Part shown: piece by piece, positions 8,393 through 15,463 of the stretch
Numbering within the stretch: the stretch's first letter is position 1
How the letters are laid out: each line of letters opens with the position of its first letter
From: Ornithinimicrobium faecis
Lineage (GTDB): Bacteria > Actinomycetota > Actinomycetes > Actinomycetales > Dermatophilaceae
DNA length: 64,000 bases
Direction: 5' to 3'
Assembly (NCBI RefSeq): GCF_023923225.1
Contig: NZ_CP099489.1
Coordinates: 248,001-312,000, forward strand
Position numbers and translations under genes: made by a program
The notes under the pieces: model-generated
The model's database searches: none
What the model saw: the letters and a program-made list of their open reading frames with translations, nothing else
What the model was told of the DNA's origin: nothing

Positions 8393-10543
8393 TCACTCTC
8401 GGTCAGCAGGGCCCTGCAGTTCCAGCTCCTCACCGAGGAGCCAGTGGCTAAACCAGGTGAGGTTCTGGTGCAGGACGGCGTGGTGCTCGCGCGGCCTGGT
8501 GACTGGGTGCGCGAAGTCGGGATAGACGAACAACTCGACCGGCACGCCCCGCTCCTGCAGCCCGCGATAGAGCTCCATCGCGTTGGACAGCGGCACCCGC
8601 TGGTCCTTGGCCCCGTGCTGGATCAGCATGGGGGTGTCGGCCCCGTCGAGACCGGAGATCGGGGAGGACTCCACCAGGGCTGACCGGTCGGCGCCGAACA
8701 GGTCGATGCCGAGGAAGTCGCGGGTGAAGTCGGGGATGTCGTTGCTGATCGCGTAGGTGTACCAGTCCGAGACGCCGGCTCCCACGCTCACGGCGGCGAA
8801 CCGGTCGGAGCGGATCCCCGCGAAGGCCGAGATATAGCCACCCTGCGACCAGCCCATGGACCCGACGCGCTCGGTGTCGATCCACCCGAGCTCGTCGAGG
8901 TGGTCGATGGCGCTCTCCAGGTCCCACAGGTCGCCGACGCCCAGGTTGCCGACATTGAGCTCCTGGAAGTCCAGCCCGCGGCCCAGCGAGCCCCGATAGT
9001 TGGGGTGCAGCACGATCACACCCTGCGCGGCCAGCTGCACCCCCGGGTAGTAGTGGCGAGCCGTCATCGGTAGCAGGTCCTCGGTGTCGACCCAGGTCGG
9101 TCCACCGTGCACGACGAACACCAGCGGATGCTTGACGCTCGGGTCGAAGCCGGGCGGCAGGCGCAGAACCCCCTCGATCTCGGTCCCGTCCTTGCTGGTC
9201 CACGAGATGGTGCGCACCTCGCCGAGGTCCCAGTCCGCCACCTGCTCACCGAGCTGGGTCAGCGGGCGCGTCCCCTCCTCGGTGGTCACCCAGGCCTCCT
9301 GGTATGCCGAGGCGCTGCCGCCCACGAAGCTCACCTGACCGCTGCGGGTGGTGTGGAACGGGACCGCGGAGGAGACGTGGCACCAGACCTCGCCGGTGTC
9401 GACCCGCTGGGGCTGGCCACCGTCGGGGTCGAGGCGCCGGATCGCCCACCTGGTGCTCTCGGCGTGCAGGACGTCGATCCCGTGCTCGTGCCAGATCGGG
9501 CTGGAACAGGCCTGGTCGACACCGGCGGTCACGTCGCGCAGGTGGGTCCGAGCCTGCTCCGCGGTGGTTGCAGTCAGCAGGGCGTCGCGCTCGCCGACCC
9601 ACAGCTCGGTGTTGGTGCTGACCAGGGTGTCCCGTCCCGGGAAGCTGATCAGCAGCCGGTCGCCCTCGGGGCTGACGGCCTCCAGCGCCGCCCGGGGCGG
9701 CAGGGCGAGCTGAGCCGCGGTGCCGAGATAGGAGACGTCCCGCCGCTCGCGCCGCTGGTCGGACTCCTCGGCGATGCCGGCGTCGTGGTCCTTGCTCTTG
9801 CGGGCGCTCTCCCGGCGGATGAACTCCTCGACCGCAGCGCCGGCATCGAGCTCGAGGCGGTGCACGCTGGACTCTCGCCAGGTGGTGAGCTCGTCGGTCG
9901 GGCGTGCGTTGACATAGACCGCGTCACCGGCCGGGGAGGCCACGACGCCCTGGATCGCCAGCGGCTGCTCGAGCAGCGCGCTGAGCTCGATCTCGGGGCG
10001 GATCAGCACCTCACGCTCGTCCTTGCTGGCCCGTGCCCGCGCGCGCTCGTGCTCGGCCAGCCGGGGCAGGTCGACGTAGTAGGCGGCCGTGCGTCCCGGC
10101 TCCGACTCGACGTGCACATACGTGCCGAAGCGCTCCTCGCGCGCCTCGACCTCCGGGTCGTCAGACTTGCGGGACAGGAAGACGATCCCCTCGGCATAAG
10201 GCTCGAAGGAGTCAACCCCGTGCTCGGCCTGGGTGACCTGCCACCCGTCCCCGACCAGTCCGTCATAGACGTGGACCTGCTGCGTGCCCTCCGGCGAGCC
10301 GTCGCTCGTGCGGACCGCGAGCACGTCGTCGGCGAGCCAGTGCATCTGCTCACACGCCGCGAAGCGGGTCAGCCGGTGCTGACGCCCGGTCGCGACGTCC
10401 ACGATGATCACGTCACGGCAATAGCGGTTGTCCTCCCAGTGCGGGTGCTCCACCCGGATCGCGGCACGACCGCCGCGGGGGCTCAGCTGCACCTCCAGGG
10501 CGATCTCGAGCAGGAGCAGGTCACGAAGTCCCGGAGTGGTCAT
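8393..10543 (-). CDS. S9 family (prolyl oligopeptidase-type) serine peptidase
   Basis: A 716-residue peptidase without a signal peptide. An N-terminal beta-propeller of roughly 430 residues gates a C-terminal alpha/beta-hydrolase. The nucleophile is the Ser of GWSQGGY (about 565), the acid the Asp of GAKDQRVP (about 644), and the base the His of DFAHPVTRP (about 678). The order matches acylaminoacyl-peptidase/DPP-like S9C enzymes that trim short peptides. ATG 10543 is preferred over an in-frame start at 10621 because GAGGATGAGGG precedes it and the extra 26 residues are encoded by the 19-bp tandem repeat region. Upstream hairpin and repeats separate it from purB. Confidence 0.87.
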   Translation of the reverse strand: MTTPGLRDLLLLEIALEVQLSPRGGRAAIRVEHPHWEDNRYCRDVIIVDVATGRQHRLTRFAACEQMHWLADDVLAVRTSDGSPEGTQQVHVYDGLVGDGWQVTQAEHGVDSFEPYAEGIVFLSRKSDDPEVEAREERFGTYVHVESEPGRTAAYYVDLPRLAEHERARARASKDEREVLIRPEIELSALLEQPLAIQGVVASPAGDAVYVNARPTDELTTWRESSVHRLELDAGAAVEEFIRRESARKSKDHDAGIAEESDQRRERRDVSYLGTAAQLALPPRAALEAVSPEGDRLLISFPGRDTLVSTNTELWVGERDALLTATTAEQARTHLRDVTAGVDQACSSPIWHEHGIDVLHAESTRWAIRRLDPDGGQPQRVDTGEVWCHVSSAVPFHTTRSGQVSFVGGSASAYQEAWVTTEEGTRPLTQLGEQVADWDLGEVRTISWTSKDGTEIEGVLRLPPGFDPSVKHPLVFVVHGGPTWVDTEDLLPMTARHYYPGVQLAAQGVIVLHPNYRGSLGRGLDFQELNVGNLGVGDLWDLESAIDHLDELGWIDTERVGSMGWSQGGYISAFAGIRSDRFAAVSVGAGVSDWYTYAISNDIPDFTRDFLGIDLFGADRSALVESSPISGLDGADTPMLIQHGAKDQRVPLSNAMELYRGLQERGVPVELFVYPDFAHPVTRPREHHAVLHQNLTWFSHWLLGEELELQGPADRE

Positions 10544-10595
10544 GCCCTCATCCTCGCAAGAGCCACCCGTGCAGTGCATCCGCTTTGTCGGCCAC

Positions 10596-10650
10596 GGGTC
10601 ACTGTGTCTGCCCTGGGTCACTGTGTCGGCCCTGGGTCACTGTGTCTGCG
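10596..10650. repeat. 19-bp tandem repeat, about three copies
   Basis: Units beginning GGGTCACTGTGTC start at 10596, 10615 and 10634, a period of exactly 19 bases, with one T/G change in the middle copy. The array sits just upstream of the S9 peptidase ribosome site. Confidence 0.85.
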
Positions 10651-10688
10651 GGGGGCCGTGTCGGGTGTGGGCCGTCTTGGAGCACCTC

Positions 10689-10728
10689 CCGGTTCTTGGA
10701 GCCTGCCAGGTCGGGCTCTAAGAACCGG
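10689..10728. terminator. Strong hairpin downstream of purB
   Basis: CCGGTTCTTGGAGCC (10689-10703) and GGCTCTAAGAACCGG (10714-10728) pair over 15 positions, the single imperfection being a G-U or A-C pair depending on strand. It lies about 100 bases past the purB stop, in the direction of purB transcription, and could end that transcript. No T tract is present. Confidence 0.5.
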
Positions 10729-10752
10729 CACGTGCTGTCAGTTGCGGAGGCC

Positions 10753-10845
10753 GTGCGAGACCCCTCCACCGTTGCGGGGAAGAGCGTGCGAAACCTTTAT
10801 CTTTTTGCGGGGGAGCGTGCGAGACCTTTATCTTTTTGCGGGGGC
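10753..10845. repeat. Three tandem ~32-bp repeats with GTGCGA(A/G)ACC core
   Basis: Units start at 10753, 10786 and 10817 (spacing 33 and 31). The last two share GTGCGA(A/G)ACCTTTATC followed by TTTTTGCGGGGG. The same core occurs at 121-186. The third unit runs into purB: the purB stop (10828-10830) and last codons (PAKR) are written in repeat sequence. Confidence 0.8.
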
Positions 10846-12243
10846 CAGGTGGGCGACCAGGTCGGGCGCGATGCCGACATACGTCGCCGGGGTCATCGAC
10901 GCCAGCCGCTCCTCGACCTCTGCCGGCAGCCCCAGCCCACGCACGAACTCCACGAGCTCGGGCTGCCCGATCCGGCGACCGCGCGTGAGCTCCTTGAGCC
11001 GCTCATAGGGGTTGTCCATGCCCGGGTGGCCGGCGGCGGCCAGGGCCCGCATCGCGGACTGGATCGGCTCGGCCAGCACCTCCCAGTTGGTGTCGAGGTC
11101 GGCGGCCATCCGCTCGGGCGCGGCATCCAGCCCGGCCAGTCCGCGGGAGGCGTTGTCCAGGGCGAGCAGCGAGTGACCCAGGGCCGTGCCGATGTTGCGC
11201 TGCATCGAGGAGTCGGTCAGGTCCCGCTGCAGCCGTGAGGTCACCAGCGTCGAGGCGAGCACGTCGAGGAGGGCGTTGGACACCTCCAGGTTGGCCTCGG
11301 CGTTCTCGAAGCGGATCGGGTTGACCTTGTGCGGCATCGTCGAGGAGCCGACGGTGCCCTGACCGCGGACCTGCGCGAAATAGCCCAGAGAGATGTAGGA
11401 CCAGACGTCGGTGCACAGGTTGTGCAGCACGCGGTTGAACCGCGCGATGTCGGCATAGATCTCGGCCTGCCAGTCGTGACTCTCGATCTGGGTGGTCAGC
11501 GGGTTCCAGGTCAGCCCCAGGCCGGTCACGAACTCGCGGCTGATGCTCTGCCAGTCCGCGTCGGGCACGGCGGCCAGGTGCGCACCGTAGGTGCCGGTCG
11601 CGCCGTTGAGCTTGCCCAGATAGTCCGCTCCGCCGATGCGGGTGAGCTGCCGGCCCAGCCGCCAGGCAAGCACTGCCATTTCTTTGCCCATGGTAGTGGG
11701 GGTGGCCGGCTGGCCGTGCGTGTGCGCCAGCAGCGGTATGCCGCTCAGCTCGCGAGCCATGTCACTCACCTGCTCGACGAGTTGGGTGGCGCGGGGGAGC
11801 CAGACCTCCTGGACGGCACCTTGGACCATCAGCGCGTAGGAGAGGTTGTTGATGTCCTCGGAGGTGCAGGCGAAGTGCACCAGCTCGCCCAGGTCACCGC
11901 GGTCTTGGAGCCGGTCGGTGAGGCGTCGCTTGAGGAAGTACTCGATGGCCTTCACGTCGTGCACGGTCTCGGCCTCGATCGCGGCGAGCTCCTCGATGGC
12001 CGCGCCATCGAACTCGTCCACGAGCCCGCGCAGGCTTGTGGCCTCGTCCTCGCTCAGCGTCCCCGCCCCCGGCACGATGCCGTGGGTCGTCAGGTGGATC
12101 AGCCACTCGATCTCGACGTGCAGCCGGGTGCGGTTGAGCGCCGGCTCGGAGAGGTGGTCGACCAGTGGCGCGACGGCCCGACGATAGCGACCGTCGAGAG
12201 CGCCCAGGGCGATCGGGGGAGTGAGATCCGCGAGAGAGGCCAT
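10828..12243 (-). CDS. purB: Adenylosuccinate lyase
   Basis: A 471-residue cytoplasmic enzyme of the fumarase/aspartase superfamily that releases fumarate from SAICAR and from adenylosuccinate in purine synthesis. The signature GSSTMPHKVNP (about 303-313) carries the catalytic serine loop, and THGQPATP (about 165) is the second conserved block. The N-terminus (LTPPIALGALDGRY) and length match the E. coli-type PurB branch. No other pur gene is adjacent. AGGG precedes the ATG. The last four codons and stop lie in a dispersed repeat unit, suggesting that the repeat overwrote or extended the original 3' end. Confidence 0.95.
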   Translation of the reverse strand: MASLADLTPPIALGALDGRYRRAVAPLVDHLSEPALNRTRLHVEIEWLIHLTTHGIVPGAGTLSEDEATSLRGLVDEFDGAAIEELAAIEAETVHDVKAIEYFLKRRLTDRLQDRGDLGELVHFACTSEDINNLSYALMVQGAVQEVWLPRATQLVEQVSDMARELSGIPLLAHTHGQPATPTTMGKEMAVLAWRLGRQLTRIGGADYLGKLNGATGTYGAHLAAVPDADWQSISREFVTGLGLTWNPLTTQIESHDWQAEIYADIARFNRVLHNLCTDVWSYISLGYFAQVRGQGTVGSSTMPHKVNPIRFENAEANLEVSNALLDVLASTLVTSRLQRDLTDSSMQRNIGTALGHSLLALDNASRGLAGLDAAPERMAADLDTNWEVLAEPIQSAMRALAAAGHPGMDNPYERLKELTRGRRIGQPELVEFVRGLGLPAEVEERLASMTPATYVGIAPDLVAHLAPAKR

Positions 12244-12309
12244 GACCCTGATTCTCGCAGAGCCTCACCGGTCCCCGACCCCGCAGGTCCCTATGGCGCC
12301 CAGGCCGAC

Positions 12310-12681
12310 TTAACGCTTGGTGTCCGGGTCGATCTCGTCGGCCTCGACATAGGTGTCGGTGACGTGGTCGCGCTGCTCACGGGCCTGTTCCGTGGCCACC
12401 CGAGCCTCCTTCTCGCGGGCGGCTGCCGCTTCCTCCTGCGCGGCCGCCTCCTGTCGGGCACGCTCGGCGCGCTCCCGGGCGACCTCGGCATCCTGCTGGA
12501 CCTGCCGTGCGGCAGCCTCGCGGTCCTCGGCGATCGGCTCGCCACCGGCGGCACGCTGGCGCATGTGCGCGGCCTCATCACGCAGCCGTGCCTTCTTCTG
12601 GTTGTTGACGAACGCCCAGATGGCGACCAGCACCAGCACGACCAGCACAGCGACCAGCACCCAGATCAGGGTGGAGTCCAT
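12310..12681 (-). CDS. Small single-pass membrane protein with charged coiled coil
   Basis: A 123-residue protein of unknown function. One N-terminal transmembrane helix (about 4-24, rich in Val and Leu) is followed by a long Ala/Glu/Arg-rich helix (about 27-100) with heptad-like spacing, probably a cytoplasmic coiled coil, and an acidic tail. ATG 12681 is chosen because GGAGGTG lies six bases upstream. It is upstream of purB on the same strand, 66 bases away. The shape resembles small actinobacterial envelope-associated proteins, but no family can be named. Confidence 0.75.
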   Translation of the reverse strand: MDSTLIWVLVAVLVVLVLVAIWAFVNNQKKARLRDEAAHMRQRAAGGEPIAEDREAAARQVQQDAEVARERAERARQEAAAQEEAAAAREKEARVATEQAREQRDHVTDTYVEADEIDPDTKR

Positions 12682-12841
12682 GACACACCTCCGGTTGTTG
12701 ACGTTCCGACACGCTAACCGGGCTGTGCTCAGGTGGCGACTGCGGAGCGCGGGTGCTGCCGACGCGACACACGCCACCGATGAGTTCTGCGGCGGGATCC
12801 AGTCGGTCTGGGCGTCAACGATTCCCGCGAGAGGATGCACC

Positions 12842-13312
12842 ATGACCCAGCTCCAGGACCCCCAGATCATCACCCACGACGCCGTGCCCACCGCCGTGGT
12901 GCGCGATCAGGTGACCATGGCCGACCTGCCCGGCCTCTACGACCGCGCCTTCACGGCCATCGGTCCGGTCCTGGAGGAGCAGGGCGTGCAGCCCGCGGGT
13001 GCTGCCTTCGGCTACTACCTCAGCATGCCGACCGGGAGTTTTGAGCTCGAGGCCGGACTGCCTGTCACTGCGCCCATCGCCGATGCCGGTGAGGTGGTCG
13101 CCAGTGAGCTGCCGGCCGGTGCGGTCGCCCGGGCCACCCATGCCGGTGCCTATGACACCCTCGGCGAGTCCTGGGGCGCCCTCGTGGCCTGGGTCGAGGA
13201 GCAGGGACGCACGGTCACCACCCGGATGTGGGAGGTCTATGTGACCGACCCCTCGCCGGAGATGGACCCTGCCACCCTGCGCACTGACCTGTTCATCCTG
13301 CTCGACGACTGA
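12842..13312 (+). CDS. GyrI-like / AraC effector-binding domain protein
   Basis: A 156-residue stand-alone SOUL/GyrI-type effector-binding domain. The pattern of a beta strand (PQIITHDAVPTAVVRDQV), the helix ADLPGLYDRAFTAIGPVLEE, the GYYLSMP turn and the late TRMWEVYVTDPS block is typical. Such domains bind amphipathic small molecules in transcription regulators, or act alone as small-molecule hydrolases or gyrase-binding proteins. No DNA-binding domain is attached. ATG 12842 has GAGAGGA upstream. It is divergent from the small membrane protein gene. Confidence 0.8.
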   Translation: MTQLQDPQIITHDAVPTAVVRDQVTMADLPGLYDRAFTAIGPVLEEQGVQPAGAAFGYYLSMPTGSFELEAGLPVTAPIADAGEVVASELPAGAVARATHAGAYDTLGESWGALVAWVEEQGRTVTTRMWEVYVTDPSPEMDPATLRTDLFILLDD

Positions 13313-13396
13313 GACCGTATGCCGAGGGGCTGGCTGGCCGGACCAGCGGCGGACCAGCAGTCGGAACCAGATCGGGTCCGGTAGCGTCCATGGACC

Positions 13397-14680
13397 ATGA
13401 GCCGACGCCGGATGACCGGGATCCTCGCTGCCGCAGCCGTGTTCATCGCTCTCGTGGTCGGTGGGGCCTACCTCGTGGCTGGCCCGGCCGACTCCGATGA
13501 CGTGCTTCACCGACTGACGGGCCAGCAGGTCGAGCACGCGGCGCAGGTCGGCTCCACGGTGGTTCTTGAGCACGACGGTGGCCAGATGTCGCTCCTGGAC
13601 CTGGAGTCCGGTGACGTGCGACGGACGACGGCCGACGTGACTGCTCCCTGGGCTGCTGGACGCGGGGGCGAGGTGGCCTTCGTGGCGCACACGCGCGACG
13701 GTGGGACCTCTGGTTTCGGCGTCGACGGCAGCCTGCTCTGGTCGTCCTCTGCCGGGGCAGACGTCCTGGCGGTCCTGGACGACGGCACCACGGTGCTCCG
13801 GGACTGCGCGGTCGAGCGCTGTGATGTGTGGGCGGTGGAGCCGGACGGGACCGAGCGGTGGAGCCAGTCGCTGCTGCAGTGGCGCATCGAGCGGCTGGCG
13901 TGGCTGGACGGGAGCGACTGGGCCTGGACCCCACCAGACCGTGCCCTGGTCCGCACCCGGGAGTCCGTCGTCGATGACGAGGGGGACATCCGCGAGGACA
14001 CTGAGGAGGACCGGGCGAGTGCAGAGGTGCAACTGCTCGACCCAGAGACCGGGGAGGGCACCACCGTCGGGACAGGTTATGCCGCGCTGGTGGGGGACGC
14101 GGTCGTCCTGATCGACACGACCCAGGGAGCCTGTGACCTCACCATCCTGCGCGATCCCGACGAGGCGGGGACAGAGCTGGCCGACGCCTGCCCCGGCGTG
14201 CGCGGCGAGCCCGAGCTGCTGGTCGCGGGGGACAACCTCATCATCCGCGACGAGGAGGAGAGCACCGAGGTCCTGGTGCCCATCGGTGCGGACACACTGG
14301 TGACGCCGCCGGAGGACCTGGAGGACGTCGAGCTGTCCGCAGCCGGGCTGGTCGGACGGGACGAGTCCGGGTGGGCCTTCGGGACCAACGGTGACGGGAC
14401 ACTGACCCAGCACTTCGATGGTGACGCCCGGTTGGCGGCCACCGGCCAGGACACCATCGCGTTCACCACCGACCTGTCGTCGTGGAACCCGTTCTCCGGG
14501 GGCCTGGTGCGTCACCACATCCTTGATCCGGTCACCGGCGAGACCTGCGCCAGGGTGGACGCCACGGCGGAAGGGAGCGTGGTGGCGCTCCCCGGCTGCC
14601 GAGCCATCGTGAACGACCCCAGCGAGGGGACCGCGGTCCTCGTGGGCCGAGCGACACCCTCAGAGGAAGCCGTCGGTTGA
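13397..14680 (+). CDS. Membrane-anchored beta-propeller-like protein, unknown
   Basis: A 427-residue protein with an N-terminal signal anchor (about 8-28: ILAAAAVFIALVVGGAYLVAG) and a large extracytoplasmic part. Recurrent short strands of the form V-V-L-x-x-x-G and D-L-x-S-G-D suggest a PQQ/WD-type beta-propeller. Four or more Cys residues are spread through the propeller (for example RDCAVERCDVW). TAGCGT at 13382-13387 lies nine bases before the ATG and may be a -10 box for a near-leaderless mRNA. It is convergent with the GNAT gene. Function is unknown; a substrate-sensing or scaffold role outside the cell is only a guess. Confidence 0.75.
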   Translation: MSRRRMTGILAAAAVFIALVVGGAYLVAGPADSDDVLHRLTGQQVEHAAQVGSTVVLEHDGGQMSLLDLESGDVRRTTADVTAPWAAGRGGEVAFVAHTRDGGTSGFGVDGSLLWSSSAGADVLAVLDDGTTVLRDCAVERCDVWAVEPDGTERWSQSLLQWRIERLAWLDGSDWAWTPPDRALVRTRESVVDDEGDIREDTEEDRASAEVQLLDPETGEGTTVGTGYAALVGDAVVLIDTTQGACDLTILRDPDEAGTELADACPGVRGEPELLVAGDNLIIRDEEESTEVLVPIGADTLVTPPEDLEDVELSAAGLVGRDESGWAFGTNGDGTLTQHFDGDARLAATGQDTIAFTTDLSSWNPFSGGLVRHHILDPVTGETCARVDATAEGSVVALPGCRAIVNDPSEGTAVLVGRATPSEEAVG

Positions 14681-14722
14681 GCTGCCTCCCGATGTGATGG
14701 GGGGCCGGGCGCCAGGCTCGGG

Positions 14723-15463
14723 TCAGGTCGTGGCGTCCGGCGGGTCCGGCTCCGATGAGGACACCTGCTGATAGTCCTCGAGTGGGATGACCCGCACGAT
14801 CGGCGTGGCTGCCGCCGCCCGCAGTGCTGCCGCAGCTGGACCGTCGCCCTCAGGTGGTGGATCGCCCAGGGTCGAGTCGATCGCCGCGCTCACCAGCGCT
14901 GGTCCGGGGAGGCCAGTGGTTCCGTCCTGACCAGTCGTGATCAGGTCCTCGTCCACGTGCAGGGCCAGCAGCAGCATCCCGTGCACTGGGTTTCCGTCAC
15001 CGATCGGCGGTTGGAAGTACGGCAGGTCGAGAGCGCGGGCACCGTGGCGGTCATAGAACCGGAGTCGGGCGCTGGGGTCACCGAACTCCTCCGACCCGGT
15101 GTGCCGGTCAGGGCGCTCGACCTCGGCGACCAGCAGGGGGGCGTGGGTCCGCTCCCGGACGGCCGTGACCATCGCCTTGAACAGTGTCGACCCCAGCCCC
15201 TGGCCGCGGCGGTCCGCGCGCGTGGCGAAGTAGGTCAGCAGCACGGCCGCTGACGGTTCGAGCGGCTCGGTGACGGCGATGGCCACTGGTCCTGACTCGT
15301 CCTCGGTGACCAGAACAGACACCGCGCCCGAGGCGACCCCGTCGATCAGCCAGTCGGTGGGCACCAACTCACTGGGTGGGAAGGAGAGAGCCAGCAGTGC
15401 GGCATACACCTCGTGCAGCTCCGTCGGGTCGGTGACCGGACGGATGGTGACCTCTGCGCTCAC
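14723..15463 (-). CDS. GNAT-family N-acetyltransferase
   Basis: A 246-residue acetyltransferase. The acetyl-CoA loop appears as RADRRGQGLGSTLF, after a strand ending in YFATR, with a Tyr-containing C-terminal motif (RLRFYDRHGAR). GTG 15463 is chosen: it overlaps the stop of the 753-residue gene as GTGA and has GGAGGAGG upstream, so the two proteins are translationally coupled. A C-terminal extension (about 180-246) is not part of the GNAT core. Substrate unknown; coupling suggests it acts with, or on, the upstream membrane protein (inference). Confidence 0.83.
   Translation of the reverse strand: MSAEVTIRPVTDPTELHEVYAALLALSFPPSELVPTDWLIDGVASGAVSVLVTEDESGPVAIAVTEPLEPSAAVLLTYFATRADRRGQGLGSTLFKAMVTAVRERTHAPLLVAEVERPDRHTGSEEFGDPSARLRFYDRHGARALDLPYFQPPIGDGNPVHGMLLLALHVDEDLITTGQDGTTGLPGPALVSAAIDSTLGDPPPEGDGPAAAALRAAAATPIVRVIPLEDYQQVSSSEPDPPDATT

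Noticed and set aside
9107..11008. 633-codon open frame on the plus strand
   Set aside because: It crosses the S9 peptidase, the intergenic repeats and part of purB on the opposite strand and has no recognisable domain.
12815..14518. 567-codon open frame on the minus strand
   Set aside because: It is antisense to the GyrI-like and beta-propeller genes, both of which have good starts and protein-like sequence.
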